Below, one piece after another: positions 53,627 to 62,716 of a stretch of 64,000 nucleotides of DNA. This stretch comes from Planctomyces sp. (GTDB lineage: Bacteria; Planctomycetota; Planctomycetia; Planctomycetales; Planctomycetaceae). Every line of letters starts with the position of its first letter. Position 1 is the first letter of the stretch. The stretch is taken from positions 79,333 to 143,332 of the forward strand of contig JAEUIH010000014.1 in assembly GCA_016795105.1 (NCBI GenBank), read 5' to 3'. The notes under the pieces are model-generated. The model was not told where the DNA came from and ran no database searches. It worked only from the letters and a program-made list of their open reading frames with translations. The position numbers and the translations under genes were made by a program.

Positions 53627-54181
53627 ATGTCCGAAGGTGATGCGAAGCAAGAGCCGACTGCCCTTGTTTTGGCGTCACCGCTGGACCAGATTCAGGCGGA
53701 GATCTCTGCGATCATGGCATTTGCAGTGCGACTGACAGGGAATGTGCACGATGCTGAAGATTTGGCACAGGAATGCATTCTGAAGGCAGTGCGCAGTGTG
53801 AATACATTTCGCGGTGATTCATCCGTCAGGACCTGGTTGTTTCGCATCCTTCTGAATGCATTCAAAACAAGTCAAACTCGTCAGCCAAAACGAACAGTTG
53901 AGCTGAGTGTGGAAGAGCCTGTTGATACTCGTTCGACAGTCTCGGAAGGTCAGCTTTCAAAAGACGAAATTCGAACTCACATTGCCGCTATCGTTTCTGA
54001 GCTTCCTCCACGGCAGCGAGAAGTGATTGTCTTGGTTCATTATGAAGGCTATTCGGCAACTGCGGCAGCGGACCTGCTGGAGACCACGATTCAGAATGTC
54101 TATTCAACACTGAATGTTGCCCGCGGAACGCTCAAGCAGAAACTGAAACACTATGAGGGAGTTTTCTCCCATGAATCATGA
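53627..54181 (+). CDS. ECF-type RNA polymerase sigma factor
   Basis: 184 residues from ATG 53627 (GAGGAA 8 nt upstream). Region 2 is AEDLAQECILKAVRSVNTFR then WLFRILLNAFK; region 4 is LPPRQREVIVLVHYEGYSAT and AAADLLETTIQNVYSTLNVA. Region 3 is missing, as in ECF sigma factors. It probably directs polymerase to promoters in its own operon. Its stop overlaps the next gene's start by 11 nt, so a partner protein is made in step with it. Confidence 0.9.
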   Translation: MSEGDAKQEPTALVLASPLDQIQAEISAIMAFAVRLTGNVHDAEDLAQECILKAVRSVNTFRGDSSVRTWLFRILLNAFKTSQTRQPKRTVELSVEEPVDTRSTVSEGQLSKDEIRTHIAAIVSELPPRQREVIVLVHYEGYSATAAADLLETTIQNVYSTLNVARGTLKQKLKHYEGVFSHES

Positions 54182-55562
54182 ACCTGATGACATCGAAGAG
54201 GGCAAAGACGTTGAATTCTCTGATTCCCGGCTGAATGAACTTCTGAGTGCAGCTGAATGGCCCGAGATTCCTGGTGATGCTGTTACTCGGTTGCGAGCAC
54301 TTTGCAAAGAGTCACCTGAGCAGAGTTCTGTCGTCGATAAGCCGGCAGCGGCAGTGACGGCGGGCCGTCAGTCTACTGATTTTCGTTCAGCTGCTGATCT
54401 TCGCTCAGTGGCCGATGTATATCGGCGGAACTGGATCTCATGGATTGTGACGGCTGGCGTGATTGCGGCTGCATTTGTTGCAGGACAGTGGTTTGAAGCT
54501 CGGCGGTCCAGTCGTCAGGTTGTTCGCCAGCCGGAAGTCGAGTCGCCAGCTGTTGTTTCTCAGGACAGTCCTGCGACGGAGCAGACGACTGAGAATCCGG
54601 CGAATGTTGGAATTGAAGCAGCTCCTTCCGAGATGATGCCTCGGGAAGACTCATCGACTGATATGGTGGCCGAGACACCTTCGGACGCCGGGGTTCCGGA
54701 AAAGTTGATTCCCACACCTGAAGAAGCATTTGGCTCCGGGGGAAAGCATCGTTCGCGTCGGGACAAGTTGCGAGAACAGTATCAGACGCAACTGAAGTCG
54801 GTGTTGGCATGTCTTGAAGAACAGCAGTTGAAAGAACACAACAGTGAAGGACTTCAGGCGGGTGCCGGAAATACGAGTGCAGACTTGTGTCTTCGTCCTT
54901 TGATGGAAAAGCGAGAAGAGTTTGAGTATTTGCTATGGGAGATGATCCGTACGACGACGGGACAGCAGCGACTGACGGCGTTGACGGCAATCGGGTACGT
55001 TGGAACTCCGAAGTCTGTACCGCTGCTGATGTCGACCACCTCGGATGCGGACTTGCGAGGAGTGGCACTGGAGGCATTAAAGCGGTGTGCAGATGAAGCC
55101 ACGATTACCGGCTTTGTTCTGCAGCAGCGGGATGATGAACTGAGTCGGGAATTCTGTGCTGTACTTGCGAGTCGACAGACGGACTCTGCTGCTCAGGCGT
55201 GGATACATCTTGTGCAGAATCCGTCACGCAGATCGCACTGCCTGCAGGCCGCAGATGAACTCAGTGAAGAACTTGTGGAACGCTTCTTTCAGATGCTTGA
55301 TTCATCACTGGCGGCCGATCGGATTGCAGCTGCTGTGAGTCTTGGCAGTCGGACGGACCCTCAGACCCGGAAACGACTTGTTGGATTGATCCAGGCATTC
55401 CCTCATCGCTGGGAGCCTGTGGCTGCTCTGATGTGGAATGGTTCGCCGGAGTCGATGCGAGTCCTTCAGCAGCTTCAGGGAGATACGACACGATTTGCTG
55501 TTTTGCAGACAGCCAGTGTCCAGTTGACAGCCTTTGTGGGTCAGTCACGTCGAACAGAATAG
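54171..55562 (+). CDS. Membrane-anchored HEAT-repeat protein, probable sigma partner
   Basis: 463 residues from ATG 54171. The cytoplasmic N-terminus (about 90 residues, acidic) precedes one membrane helix (WISWIVTAGVIAAAFVAGQW). Beyond it lies a Ser/Glu/Pro-rich spacer and, from about residue 240, HEAT-like helical repeats (TALTAIGYVGTPKSVPLLMS, DLRGVALEALKRC). Overlap with the ECF gene and the single-helix topology are typical of anti-sigma factors, but I see no zinc-binding HxxxCxxC (ZAS) motif. A HEAT-repeat periplasmic part could act as a sensor. Confidence 0.75.
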   Translation: MNHEPDDIEEGKDVEFSDSRLNELLSAAEWPEIPGDAVTRLRALCKESPEQSSVVDKPAAAVTAGRQSTDFRSAADLRSVADVYRRNWISWIVTAGVIAAAFVAGQWFEARRSSRQVVRQPEVESPAVVSQDSPATEQTTENPANVGIEAAPSEMMPREDSSTDMVAETPSDAGVPEKLIPTPEEAFGSGGKHRSRRDKLREQYQTQLKSVLACLEEQQLKEHNSEGLQAGAGNTSADLCLRPLMEKREEFEYLLWEMIRTTTGQQRLTALTAIGYVGTPKSVPLLMSTTSDADLRGVALEALKRCADEATITGFVLQQRDDELSREFCAVLASRQTDSAAQAWIHLVQNPSRRSHCLQAADELSEELVERFFQMLDSSLAADRIAAAVSLGSRTDPQTRKRLVGLIQAFPHRWEPVAALMWNGSPESMRVLQQLQGDTTRFAVLQTASVQLTAFVGQSRRTE

Positions 55563-55631
55563 TCGCGTCTGGTTGGTTCAGTGGACTTTTGGTTTAGCAG
55601 TTTCGAATTCCGTAGATCGGGGAGACTTCAT

Positions 55632-56981
55632 ATGGTCAGATTTCAGGGGTTTCGGCGATTCGTACTTGCGATCGCTGGTGCGGCAGGTGTTGTTTGCATG
55701 TCTGCTGGCGGCGTGTCAGCACAGGGACTTGGTGCGCCAGTCGGCCAGGTTGGCGGTGGCGGGCTGGCAGGTGGGGGTGGCGGCGGGCTGGCTGGTGGGG
55801 AATTGGGTGGCGGACAATCCGGAGACGCAGTTGTGGATGCCGCCGAAGAGAAGCTCGTGACCCGCATCTATAACGTGTCAGCCCTTGTCGACCATCGTCA
55901 ACAGTTTCCGTACACGGGTGACCTTCCGGCAGCTTCCGGCTCAGCTCAGGTGTCTCCGCTTGGAGGTCTGGGTGGATTTGGTGGTGGTCAGGCAGGAGGC
56001 GGAATGGGAGGAGGAGGCGGTGGCTTCTTTAGCGTTCCGACGGTATCGATGCAATTGGGGGGTATGGGAGGTGGCGGCGGTGGAATGGCGGGGCCTGGAA
56101 TGGGAATGGGCGGAGGACTTGGCGGTGGAGGCCTTGGTGGCGGCGGCATGGATTTGGGAATTCAGTCCAGTGCAACGGATATCGCGTCGAGCCTCGAGTC
56201 GAATGGCGAATCATTTTCAACGGTGATTGAACAGAATGTCGCACCGGCGAGCTGGGAGGACGCTGGAGAAGGGGGAGCAGGAAGCATCCAGGAGCTGGGG
56301 TCACTGTTCCTGATTCGGCAGACAGAATCAGTACATGCAGAGATCGCGACGTTCCTGAAAGAGCTAACCCTCGCGAATCCAGGACAGACAGCGTATCACC
56401 TCGAAGTCTGGTGGCTGCCACTGTCTCAGGTTGAACGAGATGAGTTGGCACAGGCGGAACAGAAGCTGAATCAGCCTGGTCAGAGGATCGAGTTTATTCG
56501 AAAGCTGGCTGAGAAGACTCAGGGATTTCACGGTGCCATCCGCTGCGTAGACCGCACGGTGACCAATATGTCTTCCGGGCTGCGCAAGCCTGTGATTGTT
56601 GGAAGTGTGCCTGTTGTCGGTGGGGGCAATGCAACGGGTGAGCAGCCCCTTGTTCGCCTTCTTCATGTTGGAATTCTCCTGGAAGTTTACATCGACCCCG
56701 TCGCTGATCACCTGGTTTCCGCGGAAGATGCGGGTCAGATTTCTCAGCTGCGATATCGATCTGTGCTGACTCGCGATGACAGTGCAACCGGGGAAGTTCA
56801 CGCCGGAAAGATTGATCGCTTTCGGCTTGGAAGTCATGTTTCTGAAGGGATCAGCCATCTGAGGCTGGGACATCCGACGATTGTGGGCACGCTGACATCA
56901 GCCGCTATTCCACCCGTCGAAGGCACGGATCAGAATGAAATTGTTCTGGTGATGCTGCTGACAAAACCGGAACAGCCATAG
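55632..56981 (+). CDS. Secreted glycine-rich protein with secretin-like domain
   Basis: 449 residues from ATG 55632. A signal peptide (FVLAIAGAAGVVCMSAGGVS) leads to long Gly-rich stretches (GGGLAGGGGGGLAGG, GGGMGGGGGG) flanking TRIYNVSALVDHRQQFPYTG. A conserved block, TVIEQNVAPASWEDAGEGGA then IQELGSLFLIRQTESVHAEI, resembles the N-domain and repeat of secretin-type proteins in planctomycetes. No C-terminal secretin pore signature is visible. It closes the ECF operon, so it is probably the main target made under that sigma factor, and it is likely an envelope protein. Confidence 0.7.
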   Translation: MVRFQGFRRFVLAIAGAAGVVCMSAGGVSAQGLGAPVGQVGGGGLAGGGGGGLAGGELGGGQSGDAVVDAAEEKLVTRIYNVSALVDHRQQFPYTGDLPAASGSAQVSPLGGLGGFGGGQAGGGMGGGGGGFFSVPTVSMQLGGMGGGGGGMAGPGMGMGGGLGGGGLGGGGMDLGIQSSATDIASSLESNGESFSTVIEQNVAPASWEDAGEGGAGSIQELGSLFLIRQTESVHAEIATFLKELTLANPGQTAYHLEVWWLPLSQVERDELAQAEQKLNQPGQRIEFIRKLAEKTQGFHGAIRCVDRTVTNMSSGLRKPVIVGSVPVVGGGNATGEQPLVRLLHVGILLEVYIDPVADHLVSAEDAGQISQLRYRSVLTRDDSATGEVHAGKIDRFRLGSHVSEGISHLRLGHPTIVGTLTSAAIPPVEGTDQNEIVLVMLLTKPEQP

Positions 56982-57024
56982 CGATGTGATGCCATCACCG
57001 GCGGTGCTGCATCGAAGCGATGGG

Positions 57025-57645
57025 TCAGTGAGCGTTGTGTGGAAGTGCACCAGCAGTAACCAGGGCTTGCCGCAGGTCATTTGATGTTGTAAAGATTGCT
57101 GACTGAATACCCATCATACGGGCCTGATCGATGTAGGCTGCGATATCGTCTGTGTAAAAGCACTCAGACGGTTCGCAGCCTGCCTTGTTTAATGCGGCTT
57201 CAAAGATCACAGGGCTGGGTTTCATGGCCCCAACTTCAAATGACGCGATTCGATCATCCATGAACTCAAGGATACGGAAGTTTTGTTCGATGTATCGAAG
57301 ATGAGTGATGCTGGTATTTGAGAGCAGGACCATCCGAATGGATTGAGACTTCAGTTCTTCGAGGATTGGAATGATGGATTCATTCAGCCAGAAGATGTTG
57401 GCCGCGGCATTCTGGAGTTCGGGCAACGTGAACGATTTGTCTGAGACGGATTTGAGCTGAGCAAAGAAGTCTGCTTCGGACAATTCACCCCGCTCCATGG
57501 CCCATTGGCGACCGTCCTCCATGAGGAAGCGACGAACATCGGCGATCTCAAGGCCGCTCAGTTGGGCGATATTGCTGCACATGCGATCGTGGGAGAAGTA
57601 GACAAGCACATTCCCCATATCAAAGAAACAGGTTCGGATGGCCAT
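57025..57645 (-). CDS. HAD-superfamily hydrolase (class IA)
   Basis: 206 residues from ATG 57645. Motif I FFDMGNVLVYF has nucleophile Asp but lacks the second Asp of the DxD pair (Asn instead, as in D-x-G-x-V/N subtypes); motif II is MVLLSNTS; the Lys of motif III is in EVGAMKPSPVIFEAAL; motif IV is CFYTDDIAAYIDQA. A phosphatase or dehalogenase-like enzyme of unknown substrate. A 46-residue longer frame starts at 57783 but overlaps the upstream gene. It lies downstream of the DUF5989/SxtJ genes. Confidence 0.8.
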   Translation of the reverse strand: MAIRTCFFDMGNVLVYFSHDRMCSNIAQLSGLEIADVRRFLMEDGRQWAMERGELSEADFFAQLKSVSDKSFTLPELQNAAANIFWLNESIIPILEELKSQSIRMVLLSNTSITHLRYIEQNFRILEFMDDRIASFEVGAMKPSPVIFEAALNKAGCEPSECFYTDDIAAYIDQARMMGIQSAIFTTSNDLRQALVTAGALPHNAH

Positions 57646-57683
57646 GAGTTGGGGAATGCACCAAAGAGGAATCTGGATGACGA

Positions 57684-57899
57684 TCAAAAGAACGAATAGA
57701 TCAGCGGCGCTGCGCCGGTGGATGAGAGTTTGATGATGATTGTGGCAACTGCCAGTACAATCAAAATCGGGAACATCCACCATTTTCTGTTTTCACGCAG
57801 GAACACGGCGAATTCGCCCGACAGTGACATGGGTTCCTCGTTGCGGAGAGCCGTCATTTCTTCTGTGGGGGTGACCTGTTCAGAGTGTTTTGCAGGCAT
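57684..57899 (-). CDS. DUF5989 small membrane protein
   Basis: 71 residues. A charged N-terminus, then the conserved block GEFAVFLRENRKWWMFPILI followed by a single hydrophobic helix and a short APLIYSFF end. DUF5989 proteins are nearly always encoded with a carbamoyltransferase and an SxtJ-like protein. The SxtJ gene is 31 nt upstream in the same direction, but no carbamoyltransferase lies here. It is a single-helix membrane protein of unknown function. Confidence 0.75.
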   Translation of the reverse strand: MPAKHSEQVTPTEEMTALRNEEPMSLSGEFAVFLRENRKWWMFPILIVLAVATIIIKLSSTGAAPLIYSFF

Positions 57900-57930
57900 G
57901 TTTCATCAATGATTCAGGAGAATCGCGGAT

Positions 57931-58353
57931 TCAGGACTGACGAAAATAACTGGAACGATCAGGAGACTTTGAAGGTACTTGCCAGTATGTCAGACATTTG
58001 GGATCGGGTTTGGACTGCATGACATCGCGGCCAGTCAGTCGAAACAGCACGCCGGTCGGAGTGTAGACGCAAAAGTACAGCAGGAGCAGGCCGATTTCAG
58101 TAACAATTCGCTGAAATGGACGGGACACGAACCTCAGAGCTCTGTAGAGCGGGCTGAGCAATGCTGGAGCCCGGAATGCTGCGAGACCCAGACATCCACC
58201 GACAAGTGCGGTGCACCAGCATGCGGTCATTGGGAGTCTGTTGAGCACAGCGATGGTCGGAAGACCGGCAGCCAGAATTAATCCGAACTGCCGGAGTTGA
58301 CGAGCCGAAGGTGGACGATTAGAGGATTGTTGATCCACGGAAAGTGCAGGCAT
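57931..58353 (-). CDS. SxtJ-like membrane protein
   Basis: 140 residues from ATG 58353. Three hydrophobic helices (FGLILAAGLPTIAVLNRLPM, ACWCTALVGGCLGLAAF, IGLLLLYFCVYTPTGVLFRL) and a family-like C-terminus, TGRDVMQSKPDPKCLTYWQV. It resembles SxtJ, named from saxitoxin clusters but widespread beside carbamoyltransferases. Forms an operon with DUF5989, and with the HAD hydrolase further down. Upstream esterase stop is 14 nt away. Confidence 0.7.
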   Translation of the reverse strand: MPALSVDQQSSNRPPSARQLRQFGLILAAGLPTIAVLNRLPMTACWCTALVGGCLGLAAFRAPALLSPLYRALRFVSRPFQRIVTEIGLLLLYFCVYTPTGVLFRLTGRDVMQSKPDPKCLTYWQVPSKSPDRSSYFRQS

Positions 58354-58367
58354 ATCCAACGTACTGA

Positions 58368-60734
58368 TTACTGAGGAGGTTCTGGCCACTTGAGATGCTT
58401 GTGGAGAAATTTGTAAGTGGCCTGGCCGTTTATCGTATGAGGGCCATCGAACCACTCAATTTCGGTTCGCTCCGGGATTTTGAGCTGAGCCGCATACAGG
58501 AAGCGGACTTTGGCGTATTCGAAAGCCACATATTCATCGAGACCTACGCCGTCGAAGTGACCACGTTCAACCATGAACGGGCGAGGGCAGATGAGCGAAG
58601 CCATTTCGGCGTAGTTGAACGTGCTTCCCAGATTCCATTCAAAGATTTCGTACTCGCCAGTCCACACATAACTGAAATTATGCCGGGTGCTGGCGTTCTT
58701 GAGGACCCATTCGTTGAAGTCGGCTGAGCAGATGGAAAGGCAGTAGTCCGTCACCAGAGCCGGGATTCTCATCGCCGACTTACCACCGTAGCTCAGGCCG
58801 TAAAATGCAATCCGGTCCGGATCAGTAAACGACTGCGTCTTCAGCCAGTTTACGATTTGTTGATGCTGCGGAACGATGATCGAGAAGAGCGATTTTCCAA
58901 GGGGTTGTGCCTTTCTTTGAAGTGTTCGAAAACGATCTGTGAAGATATACGGATTCTGGGGCGAGAACGTGATAAAGCCGCGTTCACAGAGTTTGGCTGC
59001 GAAGTCATGATAGGCAGGGTGGTCATTCAGGAAGATATCAGTTGGGCGACCTTCGAGTCCATGCTGGCAGACGACGACTGGCCGTTTTTCTCCTGGCTTC
59101 AATCCTTTTGGCAGAAGCAGAACACCGTACGCAAAGACATCAGGAAAGACTTCCAGCCGGACTTCGTGACCTGTCCACTTGTCTGTTTCCCAGGATTTAC
59201 GCGACTGAGCATTAAAGGGGAGGAGAGGCTGTTCGAATTCACCGATGACCTCTTTGCGGAAGACAGACCGGTATGATTCCACGGACTCCCTGTATTTCTG
59301 TTCTGATGATGTGTCCAGCTTTGACATGAATTGTGAACGCACGAAGGGGCTTTCGTGGAGCAGCGCCTGATTGTGCAGATCAATTTGTTTCAGGAGTCTC
59401 AGTTCGCGTTCCTGAGCGGTGGCTTTCGCCTGATCGGCTGTTAATGTCTGGAGTGACTGGTGGACGATGTCCTGCGGCAAAGTCAGTCCGTGATGCTTAC
59501 ACAGACTTCGTATTGCGTTGCCTGGGGCCTTCTCGATGAAGAATGGAATTGGACGGCCGATGGACTTCGAGAGGGGTTCAAGTCGAGCGGTTGCATCAGA
59601 CAACAGAGCTTCTGCTGCGGCCGGATCCGGGCTCACGAGTTGTGCAGGAGCTCCACCGTCACCGGGAATGGTGACTTCTGGTCCGTGACCTGCGTCGATG
59701 ATCAGGGTTCGTGGAGCAATCATCATCGCCAGTTCTGCGGCGCCGGCATGCTGAAGCAGTCCGGCGAAATTTCGATCAAGAGGTTCGGACCACGACATTT
59801 CTCGAGGCCCGAAGAAGCCACTGACAAGAGTTGTGCTGATGCGAGTATCGAGAGCCGCGGCAAAGAGAGAGATCATGCCTCCCTCGCCGTAGCCTGCCAA
59901 ACAGATCGGCCGTGATTCGCCCGACTTGCTGAACCAGTCAACAAGACTCAGAGTTGACTGAACTTCGTACCCCGCCAGAGTGCGACCAAGTTCAAACGCG
60001 GATCGATGGAGGTATTCTCGGCTGGTGAGGCTTGCACGACCGTTCCGCTTTTCTTTTTGTCGGCTGATGAGTTGTGGAACGACGACTCGAAAGCCTCGAT
60101 TCGCAAGGATGCGGGCAATTTGCTGATCAGGCGGGAGTGAGACGTCCAGACCGCAGATTTGTTCGGGCGACTGATCGGCATCCGGGATCACGACGATATC
60201 GGCGATGATCGAAGTTCGAGGAAGAAGAAGGAGACCTTCACCCCAGACGGACGTTACTCCCTGACCCTGAGGACTGGGATGGCTCAGCACGGGCCAGCGA
60301 ATCGGAAGAACTCGAACGAGTGAGTTCTGTGAGACTTCAGGTGCTGCGTCGAGTGACGAGGTCAGCGTTGGTGCATCGAATTCCAGCCGCGAATCGTGAG
60401 CACCGATTTCTCCTGCAAGCTGTTCACGATGCGTTTTCAGGGACTCATCGAACGCCTGCAGAGAGTTCTGATTGAGTTGCCAGAGAGATGGACGGCTGGC
60501 GGCGGCCTTTGAGATTTCGCTCAGCAGGAAGCGATCGATACCATCGACCATCAGGGATGCGAGATCACCTTCCTCTGTTAGTGGCTGAGTATTCTCTGGT
60601 GCACTGACATCCTGTGCCGCAGCGTTTTGCAGGATCAGCATGGGGAGCAGCAGGCAGATTGCAGGAATCAGTCGGGCAGATGAGTGGCTCAGAGATTGAG
60701 CTTTGCTCCGGAGAGAAGAACAGAACGCAGCCAT
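58368..60734 (-). CDS. Secreted two-domain alpha/beta-hydrolase (acetyl-xylan-esterase-like)
   Basis: 788 residues from ATG 60734. A signal peptide (LIPAICLLLPMLILQNAAAQ) targets it for export. The C-terminal domain has a complete nucleophile elbow, FYGLSYGGKSAMRI (Ser about residue 640), and a His in FDGPHTING near the end, so it can be a Ser esterase. The N-terminal domain has the same fold, but its elbow reads LAGYGEGGMIS, with Glu in place of the Ser, so it should be catalytically dead. It is likely a periplasmic carbohydrate esterase. Confidence 0.8.
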   Translation of the reverse strand: MAAFCSSLRSKAQSLSHSSARLIPAICLLLPMLILQNAAAQDVSAPENTQPLTEEGDLASLMVDGIDRFLLSEISKAAASRPSLWQLNQNSLQAFDESLKTHREQLAGEIGAHDSRLEFDAPTLTSSLDAAPEVSQNSLVRVLPIRWPVLSHPSPQGQGVTSVWGEGLLLLPRTSIIADIVVIPDADQSPEQICGLDVSLPPDQQIARILANRGFRVVVPQLISRQKEKRNGRASLTSREYLHRSAFELGRTLAGYEVQSTLSLVDWFSKSGESRPICLAGYGEGGMISLFAAALDTRISTTLVSGFFGPREMSWSEPLDRNFAGLLQHAGAAELAMMIAPRTLIIDAGHGPEVTIPGDGGAPAQLVSPDPAAAEALLSDATARLEPLSKSIGRPIPFFIEKAPGNAIRSLCKHHGLTLPQDIVHQSLQTLTADQAKATAQERELRLLKQIDLHNQALLHESPFVRSQFMSKLDTSSEQKYRESVESYRSVFRKEVIGEFEQPLLPFNAQSRKSWETDKWTGHEVRLEVFPDVFAYGVLLLPKGLKPGEKRPVVVCQHGLEGRPTDIFLNDHPAYHDFAAKLCERGFITFSPQNPYIFTDRFRTLQRKAQPLGKSLFSIIVPQHQQIVNWLKTQSFTDPDRIAFYGLSYGGKSAMRIPALVTDYCLSICSADFNEWVLKNASTRHNFSYVWTGEYEIFEWNLGSTFNYAEMASLICPRPFMVERGHFDGVGLDEYVAFEYAKVRFLYAAQLKIPERTEIEWFDGPHTINGQATYKFLHKHLKWPEPPQ

Positions 60735-60802
60735 GGAACACCTCGGGGTTTCGGATCGAACGGGCGGGGCGGAGGAAATGGCATTCTCGCGAGGAGAGTC
60801 AA

Positions 60803-61720
60803 TCAGTGTCTTCCCTGCATGATCAAATTGCAAATGTGAGCGAGCCCGGAGCGTACGTCGTCGGCACGAGAATCACCGCCGGTTCGTTCAACGCACATCC
60901 ATCCGTCGTAATGAGCTTCTGAGAGGAGTGCGATGAGTTCGGGCCAGTCAGCGAGACCTTCTCCCACTGCAACTTCGACACCCGCACCATCGATATCGCG
61001 GATTGCGTCGCGGGCACGAACGTAACCTACCTGCTGATAGTGATCTCGAAAGAGCGAACTCATCCGACCGCCAGTCATAATGATGGTGGCGGGATCAAAC
61101 ACGATCTGGACGGGACCGGTTTTGATGTGATCGAGGAGTCGGTTGATGCGGCCGGAATCATACGATGCCACCTGAAGCTGAAGTCGGCAGCCAACGTGAT
61201 TTGCATGGCGGACCAGATCGGAGACAATTTCGCAGAGGAGTTCGAACTTTTTGATTTCGGAGTTTGCAGGGGGCTGATTTGCAGGGGGCACCGGCGTTGG
61301 GGGGGCAAAGGAGAAGGGGTTCCTGAGTGAATCCACATTTTCGTTGGAAGGAGTATCGGCCGGGGCAGATGCCGTGTTGTCATCGGGATCGGGGATTCGT
61401 CCACAGCGAACGATCAGTTCGGAGGTCTTAAGCCTGCGGAGAAGGCTCATCGAAGTGCGGATTGCTGCGACACGGCGATCAAGATTCTCGGAATCATAGA
61501 CGGCACTACGGGAGGGGAAGATGAGGCCAGCGACAGACATCTGATGTTCGCCGATATAGTGGGCGAGTTGACGCAGTCCGGTGTCTGTAAATTCTTCAGC
61601 GCGAACTTCTGTGCGGGCGTTGAGGCGAATACCGGAAACGGGACATTTCGCAGCTTCGGCAATGGCTTCTCGGAGAGAAGAACCGAAGTCTTCGGTGGCG
61701 ACAGCGAGTCGAAGTGGCAT
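60803..61720 (-). CDS. Sugar-phosphate isomerase/epimerase-like TIM barrel protein
   Basis: 305 residues from ATG 61720. The fold of the xylose-isomerase-like TIM barrel is suggested by LRQLAHYIGEHQMSVAGLIF, FELLCEIVSDLVRHANHVGC, RLQLQVASYDSGRI and WMCVERTGGDSRADD; the metal ligands appear to be a Glu/Asp set in the central and final strands. A Pro/Ala-rich insertion (SFAPPTPVPPANQPPANSE) occurs midway. The reaction is not predictable. It sits 68 nt upstream of the esterase gene in the same direction. Confidence 0.75.
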   Translation of the reverse strand: MPLRLAVATEDFGSSLREAIAEAAKCPVSGIRLNARTEVRAEEFTDTGLRQLAHYIGEHQMSVAGLIFPSRSAVYDSENLDRRVAAIRTSMSLLRRLKTSELIVRCGRIPDPDDNTASAPADTPSNENVDSLRNPFSFAPPTPVPPANQPPANSEIKKFELLCEIVSDLVRHANHVGCRLQLQVASYDSGRINRLLDHIKTGPVQIVFDPATIIMTGGRMSSLFRDHYQQVGYVRARDAIRDIDGAGVEVAVGEGLADWPELIALLSEAHYDGWMCVERTGGDSRADDVRSGLAHICNLIMQGRH

Positions 61721-61828
61721 GATCTTTGGCGATTCCTGGGGTAATCTGACGAACGAACAGAGCAAAACCATACGAGTCCGGAGCCGCGATGGGCTCGAGA
61801 CCCTCTACATCGTAACGGGAAATCCACG

Positions 61829-62638
61829 ATGCCAACAGTTGCAGACGTGTCCGCATTTCTGGAGGAATTCGCACCGCGATCGCTGGCGGAATCGTGGGAT
61901 AATGTTGGGCTGCTTGTTGGGCGGGGCGATTCGGAAGTCAGGAGGATCATGACCTGTCTGACATTGACGCCCGACGTCTGTGCGGAAGCCATTGCGGGTG
62001 GAGTGCAGTTGATTGTGACTCATCATCCCGTGTTGTTCCGCGGCGCGAAAACAGTGACGGACGCGACCGCTGAGGGGAAGACGCTGTTGGAATTGATTGA
62101 AAATCGAATTGCGGTATTCAGCCCACACACGGCGTTTGACAGTGCGGAAGGTGGAATTAATCAGTATTTGTCGGAGCGGCTGGGGCTAATTGAGATCCGA
62201 CCATTGAAGCCGATCAACTCGGAGCAGGGGGCGGGATTAAGCGGTTCCGGTCGCTTTGGTCGACTGGCCGAGCCGATGGAGCTCACGGAGTTTCTGAAGA
62301 GGATTTCTGAGGTGAGTGGAGCATCGCGGCTGGAGTACTGCGGCGACTTGCGTCGGTTGGTTTGTTCAGTGGGGCTGGGATGTGGGGCTGGCGAGAGTTT
62401 TCTGGGGGATGCTCGGCGGTTGAACTGTGACACGTTTCTAACGGGAGAAGCAAGATTTCATACAGTCCTGGATGCTCGCACCAGTGGAATCAATCTGGTG
62501 TTGCTGGGCCATTACTGGAGTGAGCGGCCGGCAGTGGAGATGTTGGCGAAGCGAATCGCTTCTCAGTTTTCGGGGATTGATGTCTGGGCGAGCGGGAGTG
62601 AGAGTGACCCGTTGCGAATGTGGAAAAATGAGACGTGA
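61829..62638 (+). CDS. Nif3-like dinuclear metal-centre protein
   Basis: 269 residues. Nif3/YbgI features: ESWDNVGLLVGRGDSEVRRI at the N-terminus, the metal ligands in IVTHHPVLFRGAKTV (His-His) and VFSPHTAFDSAEGGINQYLS, and the second ligand pair in LLGHYWSERPAV. It forms a hexameric toroid with two metals per subunit; function unresolved, with roles proposed in GTP cyclohydrolase-like chemistry. Divergent from the isomerase gene with a 108-nt gap. Confidence 0.85.
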   Translation: MPTVADVSAFLEEFAPRSLAESWDNVGLLVGRGDSEVRRIMTCLTLTPDVCAEAIAGGVQLIVTHHPVLFRGAKTVTDATAEGKTLLELIENRIAVFSPHTAFDSAEGGINQYLSERLGLIEIRPLKPINSEQGAGLSGSGRFGRLAEPMELTEFLKRISEVSGASRLEYCGDLRRLVCSVGLGCGAGESFLGDARRLNCDTFLTGEARFHTVLDARTSGINLVLLGHYWSERPAVEMLAKRIASQFSGIDVWASGSESDPLRMWKNET

Positions 62639-62716
62639 TTGTGAGCGTGATACGGATCAGTGAGTGATGGGTCTGTTTGGAATCGCTTGAATTGGAACAG
62701 AGAGAGAGGGGCTGCA

